This document shows positions 1 to 7,717 of a stretch of DNA of 64,000 nucleotides, in pieces. The notes under the pieces were generated by a model. It was not told the DNA's origin, did not search any database, and was given only the letters and a program-made list of their open reading frames with translations. This DNA is from Chitinophaga niabensis (GTDB lineage Bacteria; Bacteroidota; Bacteroidia; Chitinophagales; Chitinophagaceae), in NCBI GenBank assembly GCA_017849435.1, contig JAFIGY010000012.1, positions 1 through 64,000 on the forward strand. The letters run 5' to 3'. Every line of letters starts with the position of its first letter. Within the stretch, counting starts at the first letter, position 1. The translations under genes and the position numbers were made by a program.

Positions 1-58
1 GCTGCCCGGTCTTGAACTGCTTCAAAAATTCATCTGATAAATAATCTTCTGGCTTCAT
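1..58 (-). CDS. IS256-family transposase, N-terminal fragment (cut by window edge)
   Basis: The minus strand reads ATG at 58 and encodes MKPEDYLSDEFLKQFKTGQ before leaving the window. This short peptide resembles the N-terminus of Bacteroidota IS256/mutator-type DDE transposases, which often begin with an SDEFLKQFKTG-like stretch. Only 19 codons are visible, so the family call rests on recall of that N-terminal pattern and on the repeat structure just upstream. Confidence 0.5.
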   Translation of the reverse strand, partial: MKPEDYLSDEFLKQFKTGQ

Positions 59-126
59 TGTCTGTGTAAAATTTAAAATTAAAAAAATCGGAGCGACGAA
101 CTCCAATTTTCTAGGTTTACACAGTT
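1..126 (-). mobile_element. End of a probable IS256-family insertion sequence (partial)
   Basis: The transposase start lies at 58 on the minus strand, so this is the upstream end of the element; the rest lies outside the window. Between the start codon and the presumed end there is an inverted repeat (CTGTGTAAA at 64-72 against TTTACACAG at 118-126). There is also a hairpin at about 87-112, flanked by A and T runs. Ends containing TGTGTAAA occur in IS256-type elements, and a hairpin just inside an IS end can block read-through into the transposase. The exact boundary and any target duplication cannot be fixed because only one end is visible. Confidence 0.5.
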
Positions 127-172
127 TATGTTATAGTGTCACCGACAGCTACGAGCTATGACCAAATCAAAA

Positions 173-201
173 GGCGCCTTCCAGTCGGAAGACGCCCTGA
201 T
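173..201 (-). terminator. Probable terminator downstream of the GH95 gene
   Basis: A ten-base stem (173-182 with 187-196, one wobble-type mismatch, four-base loop) is followed on the minus strand by TTTTGATTT. It lies about 180 bases after the stop of the minus-strand GH95 gene. The rest of 127-377 holds no convincing gene; the 65-codon plus-strand frame at 136-333 resembles nothing and has no visible start signal. Confidence 0.5.
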
Positions 202-377
202 GAAACTCTTGTTCTTGGTGCAGGAGAATATCTGTGCAAAGTGGAACAAACCTGTTCACAACTGGAATCAGACACTTGCACAACTATCTATTATCTTTGG
301 AGACAGACTCAAACTGAATCTTTAACATCCTGACACACTTTATGTAATACTACCTATTTAACTCCGTCCAGAGATAT

Positions 378-2606
378 CTACAACCTTTCCGAAGTAGTCT
401 CCATCGTTTTCCCATTCACCTGCACCTTCAACTTCCCGGGTTTCGCAGAACGCACCTTCCACATCGTCACCATCCCGTTTTCCCACCTGCAATCCACCAC
501 ATAACCACCCCGTGCCCTCAATCCCCTGAAAGATCCATTCTTCCACGATGCAGGAATAGCCGGCAGTAATTGAATAACGCCTGCATGGCTTTGCAGCAGC
601 ATTTCAGGAATAGCTCCGGTGATCCCGAAGTTGCCGTCCATCTGGAAAGGAGGATGTGTGGCGAAGAGGTTCGGCAGCATATTGAATTGCAACAAACCAC
701 GGATCATGATGCCGGCTTTTTCCCCATCGCCAAGCCGCGCCCACAAGGCGCAACGCCAGGGCCAGGTCCAGGAACGCCTGCTGTCGCCAACGGTGGATGC
801 CACAGTGAAAGGCGTGTTCGCGTTGGCGCCGTAATTCCCGCTCCTGCTTCGCAGTGAAATTTCAGCGGCAGTTGCTAAAGCGGGGGTTTGAATGCGATTG
901 ATCTGCCGGCCGGGGTATACTGCGAAGAGATGAGAAGTGTGCCTGTGCTGGTCATTCGGATCGTCGCGATCTGCCTGCCATTCCTGCAATTGCCCCCATT
1001 TACCGATCTTGTTGGGAGCAAGCGCTTTTTGCATGGCGGCTACTTTTCGCTGATATGCAGTATCTATCCCGAGCGCGGCTGCGGCATCGAGGTAGTTTTG
1101 GAAAAGGTCCCACACCAGCTGCTGGTCATGCATTACGCCATCTTCTCTGGGACCATGTTCCGGCGACCATCCGTTGGGGACCATAAGGGCGCCGTCGGGC
1201 ATTTTCTTCAGACGGTCTTCCCAGAATTGACAGATCTCTTTTAAAACAGGATATCCTGTTTTACGGAGGTACGCATCATCCCGCGTGAATGCCCAATGTT
1301 CAAATATATGCTGCGCATACCAGGCACTCGCGGGGATATTCCATTCCCAGCCGTTGCCGCCAAAAATACTTTGGCTGGTGCGCGCCGTCCAGCCCCGGAC
1401 GTTCTCTCCAAAAGCCTTTCTGCTGGCTATTCTGCAGGGCTCCTGCTGGGCAACGATATAATCGATGAGCGGAAGGTGGCATTCGGAAAGGTTCGTGGAC
1501 TCCGCGCCCCAGTAATTCATCTGGATATTGATATTGTTATGGTAATCGCTCGCCCAGGCAGGTGTATTGCTGTTGTTCCAAAGCCCCTGCAGATTGGCGG
1601 GCAAACCGCCGGGACGGGAGGAGCTGACCAGCAGGTAGCGCCCGTACTGGAATACCAGCTCTTCGAGATCGGGATCTGTTTCTCCCGACTGGTATTTTTT
1701 CAGGCGCTGATCGGTGGGTAACTGCGCCTGTGCCATGGGAGATGTGCCGATATCGATGGAAGCAGCCTGCATCAGCGTAGATACATCTTTTACATGCCGC
1801 TCCTTTATTTTGTCGTAGTTGGTGTTCTGTAAGGATACTTCTTCCTGCCGGATCAGCGTCATCGGATCTTTGCCCCTCCAGCCGGAAGCGTAGTCGGGGT
1901 AATAGTTCGTATGTGCGAAGAGGTAAAGGGTGAGGGTGCTGCAGTTCTCAAAAACCAATGCACTGTCCGCTGCCACAACCTTTCCATCGGTGTATACGGC
2001 CTTGATTTTCGCGGCGTACTTCAAACTGTTCGGCATTTCACCGGAAAAAGACAGGGTATTGTCCGCGGCAACAGCCCGTGCGCCCTGCGCGGAGTTAAGC
2101 GTGATCCTGCCGGAAAGCGCTTTCTTTTTGCCGGCACTGTATCTGAATACGATCACCTGATCCGGATAGCTGGCAAAAGCCGTACGGGTGAATGCAACGC
2201 CATTGCTCTGGAAGGAAGTGGTGTGGATACCTTGTTGAATGTCCAATGCACGCACATATTTTTCAACTTCCCCGATCTGCCGGAAAGTGATTTCAAATTC
2301 TCCGAAGTTACGGTATGATCCAAACCCGCGATCTCCCGTCTTGTATTCCCCGTCCCAGTTATTATCGCCGGACCACAGGCTTTGTTCGTTGAATTGTACC
2401 CGCTCTTTTTCCGCACCGCCGTATAACATGGCGCCTATCCGCCCGTTGCCAACAGGCAGGGCTTCTGCATCCCACTTTGTTGCGGGCTGCTGGTACCATA
2501 ACCTGGCAGGTGGTTCTTTAGCGGATGGGTTACCGGCCTGGGAGGCTTCTGGTGCTAATATCAAAAGGAGTAGCGCAAAAGAATAGATCCTGAACTGTTG
2601 TATCAT
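378..2606 (-). CDS. GH95 family glycoside hydrolase (alpha-L-fucosidase type), secreted
   Basis: The 742-residue product has a signal peptide (hydrophobic stretch ending near ASQA) and the GH95 layout. The N-terminal beta-sandwich contains LWYQQPATKWDAEALPVGNG, and an (alpha/alpha)6 barrel follows. Conserved barrel segments are NNINIQMNYWGAE, the PASAWYAQHIFEHW helix, a SPEHGP segment where many relatives have SPEN, and WGQLQEW followed by DDPNDQHRHTSHLF, where the catalytic Asp region lies. GH95 enzymes remove terminal alpha-1,2-L-fucose, and some members act on L-galactose. The frame opens at 2726, but the signal peptide favours ATG 2606; ATG 2639 is the alternative. No SusC/D pair is adjacent, so the substrate is uncertain. 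Confidence 0.9.
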   Translation of the reverse strand: MIQQFRIYSFALLLLILAPEASQAGNPSAKEPPARLWYQQPATKWDAEALPVGNGRIGAMLYGGAEKERVQFNEQSLWSGDNNWDGEYKTGDRGFGSYRNFGEFEITFRQIGEVEKYVRALDIQQGIHTTSFQSNGVAFTRTAFASYPDQVIVFRYSAGKKKALSGRITLNSAQGARAVAADNTLSFSGEMPNSLKYAAKIKAVYTDGKVVAADSALVFENCSTLTLYLFAHTNYYPDYASGWRGKDPMTLIRQEEVSLQNTNYDKIKERHVKDVSTLMQAASIDIGTSPMAQAQLPTDQRLKKYQSGETDPDLEELVFQYGRYLLVSSSRPGGLPANLQGLWNNSNTPAWASDYHNNINIQMNYWGAESTNLSECHLPLIDYIVAQQEPCRIASRKAFGENVRGWTARTSQSIFGGNGWEWNIPASAWYAQHIFEHWAFTRDDAYLRKTGYPVLKEICQFWEDRLKKMPDGALMVPNGWSPEHGPREDGVMHDQQLVWDLFQNYLDAAAALGIDTAYQRKVAAMQKALAPNKIGKWGQLQEWQADRDDPNDQHRHTSHLFAVYPGRQINRIQTPALATAAEISLRSRSGNYGANANTPFTVASTVGDSRRSWTWPWRCALWARLGDGEKAGIMIRGLLQFNMLPNLFATHPPFQMDGNFGITGAIPEMLLQSHAGVIQLLPAIPASWKNGSFRGLRARGGYVVDCRWENGMVTMWKVRSAKPGKLKVQVNGKTMETTSERL

Positions 2607-2756
2607 ACCTGTATTTTGCTGTAAAAGTGGAATCATCATGGCGCAATGAAGATAGAGTCTTTCCAACGGCAAAAGGAATCGGGATTTACTATTCTTTGAT
2701 ACTTTATTGACATAAATGACAGACAAAAAGAAAGGGGAAATAAAATTTGGATATTC

Positions 2757-2790
2757 TACGAGATATTCGTAGATTTACGACACGATCGTA
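2757..2790 (+). promoter_or_regulatory. Two tandem TACGA-N5-TCGTA dyads, candidate BlaI operator
   Basis: Two inverted repeats of identical architecture sit side by side. The first is TACGA 2757-2761 with TCGTA 2767-2771, extended to a seven-base arm each side. The second is TACGA 2776-2780 with TCGTA 2786-2790. They are 19 bases apart, and the second ends three bases before the ATG at 2794. BlaI/MecI repressors bind paired dyads over promoters of bla/mec genes, and a BlaI gene lies two genes downstream, so this is the best operator candidate for the 2794-6500 unit. The link is inferred. Confidence 0.6.
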
Positions 2791-2793
2791 TTT

Positions 2794-3951
2794 ATGAGAT
2801 GCTTTATCGGATTATTCATAGGGATTATAGCATGGGGATTATCAGCTACAGCACAGTCCGGGTTCAGTGTTAAAGGAAAAGTGCAGGACGAGAAAGGGCA
2901 TCCGCTTCCCTTTGCCAGCGCCTTCCTCAATCAGACCACGATGGGGGACAGAACAACGGAAGCCGGGGATTTCACCATCCGGCGCGTGCCTGCAGGTAAA
3001 TACGAGATGATCGTTTCCTATCTTGGCTACGAGCCTGTTGTGATTCCGATAACGGTGGCAGGCGATGTTTCCGGTGTGGTGGTAACGATGAAGGCAAAAC
3101 CGGGCGTACTGAAGGAAGTGGTGATACGGCGGAACCCGGAACGGGAGAAATGGATGCGGACTTTTAAGGAAGTATTTATCGGGATGGGCGTTAATGCGGA
3201 TAAGTGCAGGATATTGAATGACGAGCTGATCAACCTGGAATATGATGCTGCCAAAAACACGCTCACTGCCAGTTCAGATGATTTCATCGTTGTGGATAAC
3301 AATGCATTGGGTTACCGCGTAAAGTTTCTGCTGATGAACTTTCTTTATGATATGCGATCCGGATATTCGGTATACTACGGCAATCCGCTGTTTGAACTGA
3401 TGAAACCCCGGAACAGGAAAGAAGAAGCGCGGTGGATCAAAAAGCGGGAAAAAGCCTATCATGGTTCTACCATGCATTTCTACCGGAGCCTGATCCATAA
3501 AAAACTGGAGGAGGATGGATTTGAAGTGAGGAAGCTGGTGCGGAAAGAACGGCAGCGGGGCTTTGTACCGCCGGAAACCCTGGGGGATTCCGCCGCAGTG
3601 GCGAAGATACAGAAACCGGAAATGTTTTCACGGTATGTCAGTTATCTGTTTAACGAAAAACTGCCTTACGACAGCATATTTTATAAGAATGACAGCAGCT
3701 ACGTGATGCGGTTCAAAGATTTTCTCCACGTAATATATACGAAAGAGAAAGAAGAAAAGAGATATGCGGAATATATCCGGCACGACCGCAGCGGAAAAAC
3801 AATCCAGCAGACGTCGCTCCTGAGATTGCTGGCGCCGGAAGTACGGCTGGATATCAATGGCAACGTGGAATCCCCGATGGACGTGATCGTAGAGCAATAC
3901 TGGGGATGGGAGAAAATGGCAGATATGCTGCCGCTGGATTATAAACTATAA
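2794..3951 (+). CDS. Secreted carboxypeptidase-regulatory-like domain protein, function unknown
   Basis: This 385-residue protein has a signal peptide ending at about residue 21 (SATAQ). Residues 24-108 form a CarboxypepD_reg-like beta-sandwich (VKGKVQDEKGHPLPFASAFL, later YEMIVSYLGYEPV), the domain that opens SusC receptors and many Bacteroidota surface proteins. The remaining 270 residues are basic and tyrosine-rich and match no family I can name. It is the first gene of the unit with blaI and the M56 protease, directly behind the tandem dyads, so it is probably a controlled target of that system. The start is set by the signal peptide, with almost no leader after the dyads. Confidence 0.75.
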   Translation: MRCFIGLFIGIIAWGLSATAQSGFSVKGKVQDEKGHPLPFASAFLNQTTMGDRTTEAGDFTIRRVPAGKYEMIVSYLGYEPVVIPITVAGDVSGVVVTMKAKPGVLKEVVIRRNPEREKWMRTFKEVFIGMGVNADKCRILNDELINLEYDAAKNTLTASSDDFIVVDNNALGYRVKFLLMNFLYDMRSGYSVYYGNPLFELMKPRNRKEEARWIKKREKAYHGSTMHFYRSLIHKKLEEDGFEVRKLVRKERQRGFVPPETLGDSAAVAKIQKPEMFSRYVSYLFNEKLPYDSIFYKNDSSYVMRFKDFLHVIYTKEKEEKRYAEYIRHDRSGKTIQQTSLLRLLAPEVRLDINGNVESPMDVIVEQYWGWEKMADMLPLDYKL

Positions 3952-3975
3952 TAACTACAATACAATTATATCAAT

Positions 3976-4335
3976 ATGGAAAAGCTTACCAAACAGGAGG
4001 AAATTGCGATGCAGGCGATCTGGAAGATCGGGAAGGGTTTTGTGAAAGATTTCCTCGAAGCCCACGCTTCCCCCAAACCACCCTATACTACGCTGGCCTC
4101 CACCATCAAGAACCTGGAAAAGAAAGGGTATGTGGACGCCCGTAAAATGGGGAACATTTATGAATACACGCCTACCATCGGGGAAGCGGAATATAAAAAG
4201 AAGTTCATGAACGGATTCGTGAAGGATTACTTCGAGAATTCCTACAAGGAACTGGTCACCTTCTTTGCGAGGGATAAGAAGATCAGTCCGGATGAATTGA
4301 AAGAGATCATCGATATGATAGAAAAGAAGAAATAA
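3976..4335 (+). CDS. BlaI/MecI/CopY family transcriptional repressor
   Basis: This 119-residue winged-helix protein has the BlaI pattern: an N-terminal KLTKQEEIAMQAIWK helix, the recognition region PPYTTLASTIKNLEKKGYV (residues 35-53), and a C-terminal dimerisation helix. In the known bla/mec systems the repressor is inactivated when the partner BlaR1/MecR1 membrane protease signals; that partner type follows 65 bases downstream. The pair often controls neighbouring cell-envelope genes rather than a beta-lactamase, and no beta-lactamase is present here. Confidence 0.93.
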   Translation: MEKLTKQEEIAMQAIWKIGKGFVKDFLEAHASPKPPYTTLASTIKNLEKKGYVDARKMGNIYEYTPTIGEAEYKKKFMNGFVKDYFENSYKELVTFFARDKKISPDELKEIIDMIEKKK

Positions 4336-4400
4336 AGCGTTTATACATTCCACAATTTTAGGATCTGCTGCACATTTACTAACGAACACAAATCAACGGC

Positions 4401-6500
4401 ATGTCTGAACTATTCGTATACCTCATCAAAGCAAACATTGCGCTGTGCCTGTTCTATCTGGCCTATCGCCTCGGCCTGCGCAGGCTTACGTTCTATACAC
4501 TTAACCGTTTCTTCCTGCTTTCGGGCATCGTATTTTCATCGCTTTTTCCGTTGATCGATGTGAATGATCTTGTACGAAAGAATGAAACTCTGGAGCAGAA
4601 GGTGATATTGTATGTGCCGGATTTCCAGGCCTGGCAACCTGCTGTACAAAAAGCCTTCACCGTGTGGAGCTTTATGGAATGGGTGTTCTGGGCAGGCGTA
4701 GCCGTGATGGCCCTGCGTTTGCTGACACAGCTGGTATCCCTTTTCCATCTGCATAAGGACACGCATCCGGCTGATCTGCTGGACCGCCGGGTAAGACTGA
4801 TGGGCGGGTCGCTGAATCCCTTCTCTTTTTTCCGGAACATCTATGTAAATCCTTCGCTGCACACATCGGAAGAATTGAAAGCGATCGTACAGCATGAATC
4901 CATCCACGTCAAAGAATGGCACTCTGCGGATGTGCTGATGGGGGAGATCAATAATGTCTTCTATTGGTTCAATCCCGGTGCCTGGCTGATGAAAACGGCC
5001 ATCAAAGAGAACCTGGAGTTTCTGACTGACCGTGCCATGGTACGTAGCGGGGCGGATATAAAAGCTTATCAATATAGCCTTGTACAGGTAACAGCGGCAC
5101 AGTATACTGCCGGTATCGCCAACAACTTTAATTTCTCTCATCTTAAAAACCGCATCAGAATGATGAACAAAAAAAGATCGTCCCGCGTGAATATCTACCG
5201 CTATGGGGTATTGGGATGCATCGTATGCGGGGTCCTTTTATCCCTGAACTATACCAAAGCAGGCACGGTAGTGCACCATGTGGTGAAGGAAGTGAAAAGC
5301 GTACTGGTTCCGGTACCCGTGGATACGATCACACCTGCTCCCGCTCCTGCTCCTGCTCCTGTCAGCAGGAAAACAGCAGTGATCGTTGCAGATAAAGCAG
5401 CCACTGTTAATAGTAAAGAAAAAGCAATAACAGGAAAGGCCAGTGGTCTGAGGATCATCTATTCCGGCACTGCCAGCACAGGAAAGGAGGAAACCGTAAC
5501 GGTTACCGGGGATGAGATTACGCAGGAACTGGATAAGGCGCCTGTAGTGGAATCTCCTGTAGCCGGCACTTTTACTGCCAGCAAGATGGAGGTACGGATA
5601 GGCGGATACCAATGCAAAATGTGCAATCCGGATGGTAGCAACCATCGCCCCCTGATCATTGTGAACGGTAAAAAACTCGATGCAGATGTTGAGTTGCAAA
5701 GTGTAGACCCCAACAAGATAGAAAGCATTACTATATTGAAGGATGCGCATGCTACCCATTTATACGGAGACGACGGAAAGCATGGCGTTATTGTTATCAC
5801 TACGAAGAAGTCCGCCAAAACCGAACCGGGAAAGGACGCGCTGGAAGAAGTGACGGTGACTGGTTATCCGGTGAATAAAGGAACAGTTGCATTCAGTCAA
5901 AAGACAACAACGGAAAATCTCCGGCTGGAAGGGACCATAACGGGATATCCTGTTAGTAAACCTGTTGCGGTTGCCGGGCAGAAGCTGGTAACAGGGGAAG
6001 CAAAGCTGAGTGTGGTAACGGTTAAGGGATATCCTTCAAAAAATATCGGTACATTAAATACCACAACGGCAGATGCAAAGCTAAATGAAGTAGTGGTGTT
6101 GGGATATCCTGCAGCAAAAGCCGGAACCATAACAGGTACAACGTCAGCCAGAGCGGTGCAGGTATCCGATGTAAAGCCGGATGAAGTGACGATCACTGGC
6201 AGCGGACGGAAAACGAACGATAAATCCCTCAACCCGAAGTCAGCTATAGCCGTGAAAGTATTCCCCAATCCTACCGGTGGCGTATTCACCTTTACACTCT
6301 TCCTGGAGAAAGCAGGGAAAGGATATGCGGAAGTAACTGATATGAACGGGAAACCGATATATCAAAAGTCACTCACCGGCCTTGCAGGCACTATCAACGA
6401 GCGGATCGATCTGAGCAATTACCCGGCGGGAACGTACATCCTGACGGTTTCAAAAGATGATGGCTCGAAGCTGACTTCTAAGATCGTTAAGAGTAAATAG
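4401..6500 (+). CDS. BlaR1-type M56 membrane metallopeptidase with plug-like motif, GYP repeats and T9SS-type C-terminal domain
   Basis: The 699-residue protein has an N-terminal M56 module with three membrane helices, a cytosolic HESIH zinc motif at 165-169 and a fourth membrane helix at about 268-287. An Ala-Pro repeat linker follows. The rest is predicted periplasmic. Residues 441-470 resemble the TonB-receptor plug turn (ITILKDAHATHLYG, then GVIVITTKK). GYP motifs recur at 488, 515, 543 and 568, a period of about 27. Residues 618-699 (VKVFPNPTGG to the end) resemble a type A sorting domain of type IX secretion. There is no N-terminal signal peptide, so direct type IX export is not expected. 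It probably senses an envelope signal and inactivates the BlaI protein encoded upstream. Confidence 0.88.
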   Translation: MSELFVYLIKANIALCLFYLAYRLGLRRLTFYTLNRFFLLSGIVFSSLFPLIDVNDLVRKNETLEQKVILYVPDFQAWQPAVQKAFTVWSFMEWVFWAGVAVMALRLLTQLVSLFHLHKDTHPADLLDRRVRLMGGSLNPFSFFRNIYVNPSLHTSEELKAIVQHESIHVKEWHSADVLMGEINNVFYWFNPGAWLMKTAIKENLEFLTDRAMVRSGADIKAYQYSLVQVTAAQYTAGIANNFNFSHLKNRIRMMNKKRSSRVNIYRYGVLGCIVCGVLLSLNYTKAGTVVHHVVKEVKSVLVPVPVDTITPAPAPAPAPVSRKTAVIVADKAATVNSKEKAITGKASGLRIIYSGTASTGKEETVTVTGDEITQELDKAPVVESPVAGTFTASKMEVRIGGYQCKMCNPDGSNHRPLIIVNGKKLDADVELQSVDPNKIESITILKDAHATHLYGDDGKHGVIVITTKKSAKTEPGKDALEEVTVTGYPVNKGTVAFSQKTTTENLRLEGTITGYPVSKPVAVAGQKLVTGEAKLSVVTVKGYPSKNIGTLNTTTADAKLNEVVVLGYPAAKAGTITGTTSARAVQVSDVKPDEVTITGSGRKTNDKSLNPKSAIAVKVFPNPTGGVFTFTLFLEKAGKGYAEVTDMNGKPIYQKSLTGLAGTINERIDLSNYPAGTYILTVSKDDGSKLTSKIVKSK

Positions 6501-6527
6501 TTCTCCATTCTAAAATGAAATATAATA

Positions 6528-6559
6528 TATGGATAGCTGCACACCGGCTATCCATTTTT
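6528..6559 (+). terminator. Rho-independent terminator after the M56 gene
   Basis: A stem of about nine pairs (ATGGATAGC at 6529-6537 against GCTATCCAT at 6548-6556) is followed by TTT on the plus strand. It overlaps the edge of the convergent minus-strand gene that ends at 6559. Confidence 0.7.
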
Positions 6560-7605
6560 CATGAATGGCGGTTGCTCTTCGCGCAGCGGAAACCGAGGTT
6601 GGATAGTCCGGATGTAGGTGTGGTCTTCATCCTGGCAGACACCCTGTAGCCACGGCAGTATTCGTCGCTGCACATGAACGAGCCGCCGCGGATCACGCGT
6701 TTGGGAGAATTAGGCTCAGCAGGGTCGTTCGGGGTGTTGGAGCCCTGTGGGTTGTGTACGCCGGACTTCTCCCTGCTGTACCAGGTATTATCGTACCAGT
6801 CCGCCGTCCATTCCCATACGTTGCCTGCCATGTCGTACAGCTTGTAACCATTAGCGGGAAAGGATTTTACGGGGGCGGTATTGTAGAATCCATCGGTTTG
6901 GGTATTCTCGTAAGGGAAATGGCCATTCCAGATATTTGCTTTGGCTTTCCCGATCTGCGGAGGCTCAGCGCCCCAGGGGAAAGGCTGTTCGTTCAGACCT
7001 CCCCGGGCGGCGTACTCCCATTCAGCTTCCGTAGGCAGCCGTTTGCCGGCCCATTTGGCGTATGCCTGCGCATCGTCCCAGGAGATCTGCACCACGGGAT
7101 AATGTTCTTTACCATCGATATTGCTGCCGGGCCCTTCGGGATGCCGCCAGTCCGCCCCCCGCTCAAAACTCCACCATTGGCTCACGTCGTTGAGATCAAC
7201 AGGACCTTTGGTGGGTACGAACACCAGCGAGCCGGGTAACAGCATGAGGCTGTCCGGTTCAGGGGATCCGGGAGGCATGGATTGCATCAGTTCTTCTTTT
7301 GACACGGGCTTTTCCGCCGTTGTCACATATCCTGTGGCCTGCACAAAAGCAGCGAATTCGGCATTGGTCACTTCATGCTCATCGATCCAGAAAGAATCGA
7401 TTTTCACCAGGTGTTTCGGATATTCATCGGGCATACCGGTATCATCATCCGCGCCCATCCGGAATTCTCCGGCCGGGACCAGTACCATGGGATTGAGGGT
7501 TTGGACGGCCGGGGGAATGGTATCCTGCCCTGAATGCTGTTCCGGCGCATTACAGGCCGCCACGGCCGCTGTGAGCGCAAATACAAGGAAAAGTGGCTGT
7601 TTCAT
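6559..7605 (-). CDS. Formylglycine-generating enzyme (SUMF1/FGE family), predicted lipoprotein
   Basis: Formylglycine-generating enzymes oxidise a sulfatase Cys to formylglycine. The 348-residue product starts MKQPLFLVF and has a lipobox ending in Cys18 (AAVAAC). The FGE-sulfatase fold follows: MVLVPAGEFRMGAD, DEHEVTNAEFAAFV, RLPTEAEWEYAARGG, YDMAGNVWEWTADW. The C-terminal active-site block RGGSFMCSDEYC has both Cys312 and Cys317, the spacing of the copper-binding pair in true FGEs; most family relatives lack it. The longest frame opens at 7866 and would overlap the divergent GH1 gene, but the lipobox shows that 7605 is the start. No classical sulfatase is nearby. Confidence 0.9.
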   Translation of the reverse strand: MKQPLFLVFALTAAVAACNAPEQHSGQDTIPPAVQTLNPMVLVPAGEFRMGADDDTGMPDEYPKHLVKIDSFWIDEHEVTNAEFAAFVQATGYVTTAEKPVSKEELMQSMPPGSPEPDSLMLLPGSLVFVPTKGPVDLNDVSQWWSFERGADWRHPEGPGSNIDGKEHYPVVQISWDDAQAYAKWAGKRLPTEAEWEYAARGGLNEQPFPWGAEPPQIGKAKANIWNGHFPYENTQTDGFYNTAPVKSFPANGYKLYDMAGNVWEWTADWYDNTWYSREKSGVHNPQGSNTPNDPAEPNSPKRVIRGGSFMCSDEYCRGYRVSARMKTTPTSGLSNLGFRCAKSNRHS

Positions 7606-7717
7606 GTCAGTTGCAAAGGTACATCCGGGGATTGTGAAATTGTTAAATTGTTGCGGGTGCATGGAAATATCAGGGAGCACTGTATATTGCTGATCATAAC
7701 CCGTAAACGGATACTGC

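Noticed and set aside
136-333. 65-codon plus-strand frame next to the insertion sequence end
   Set aside because: It overlaps a terminator hairpin, shows no recognisable composition or motif and has no visible start signal.
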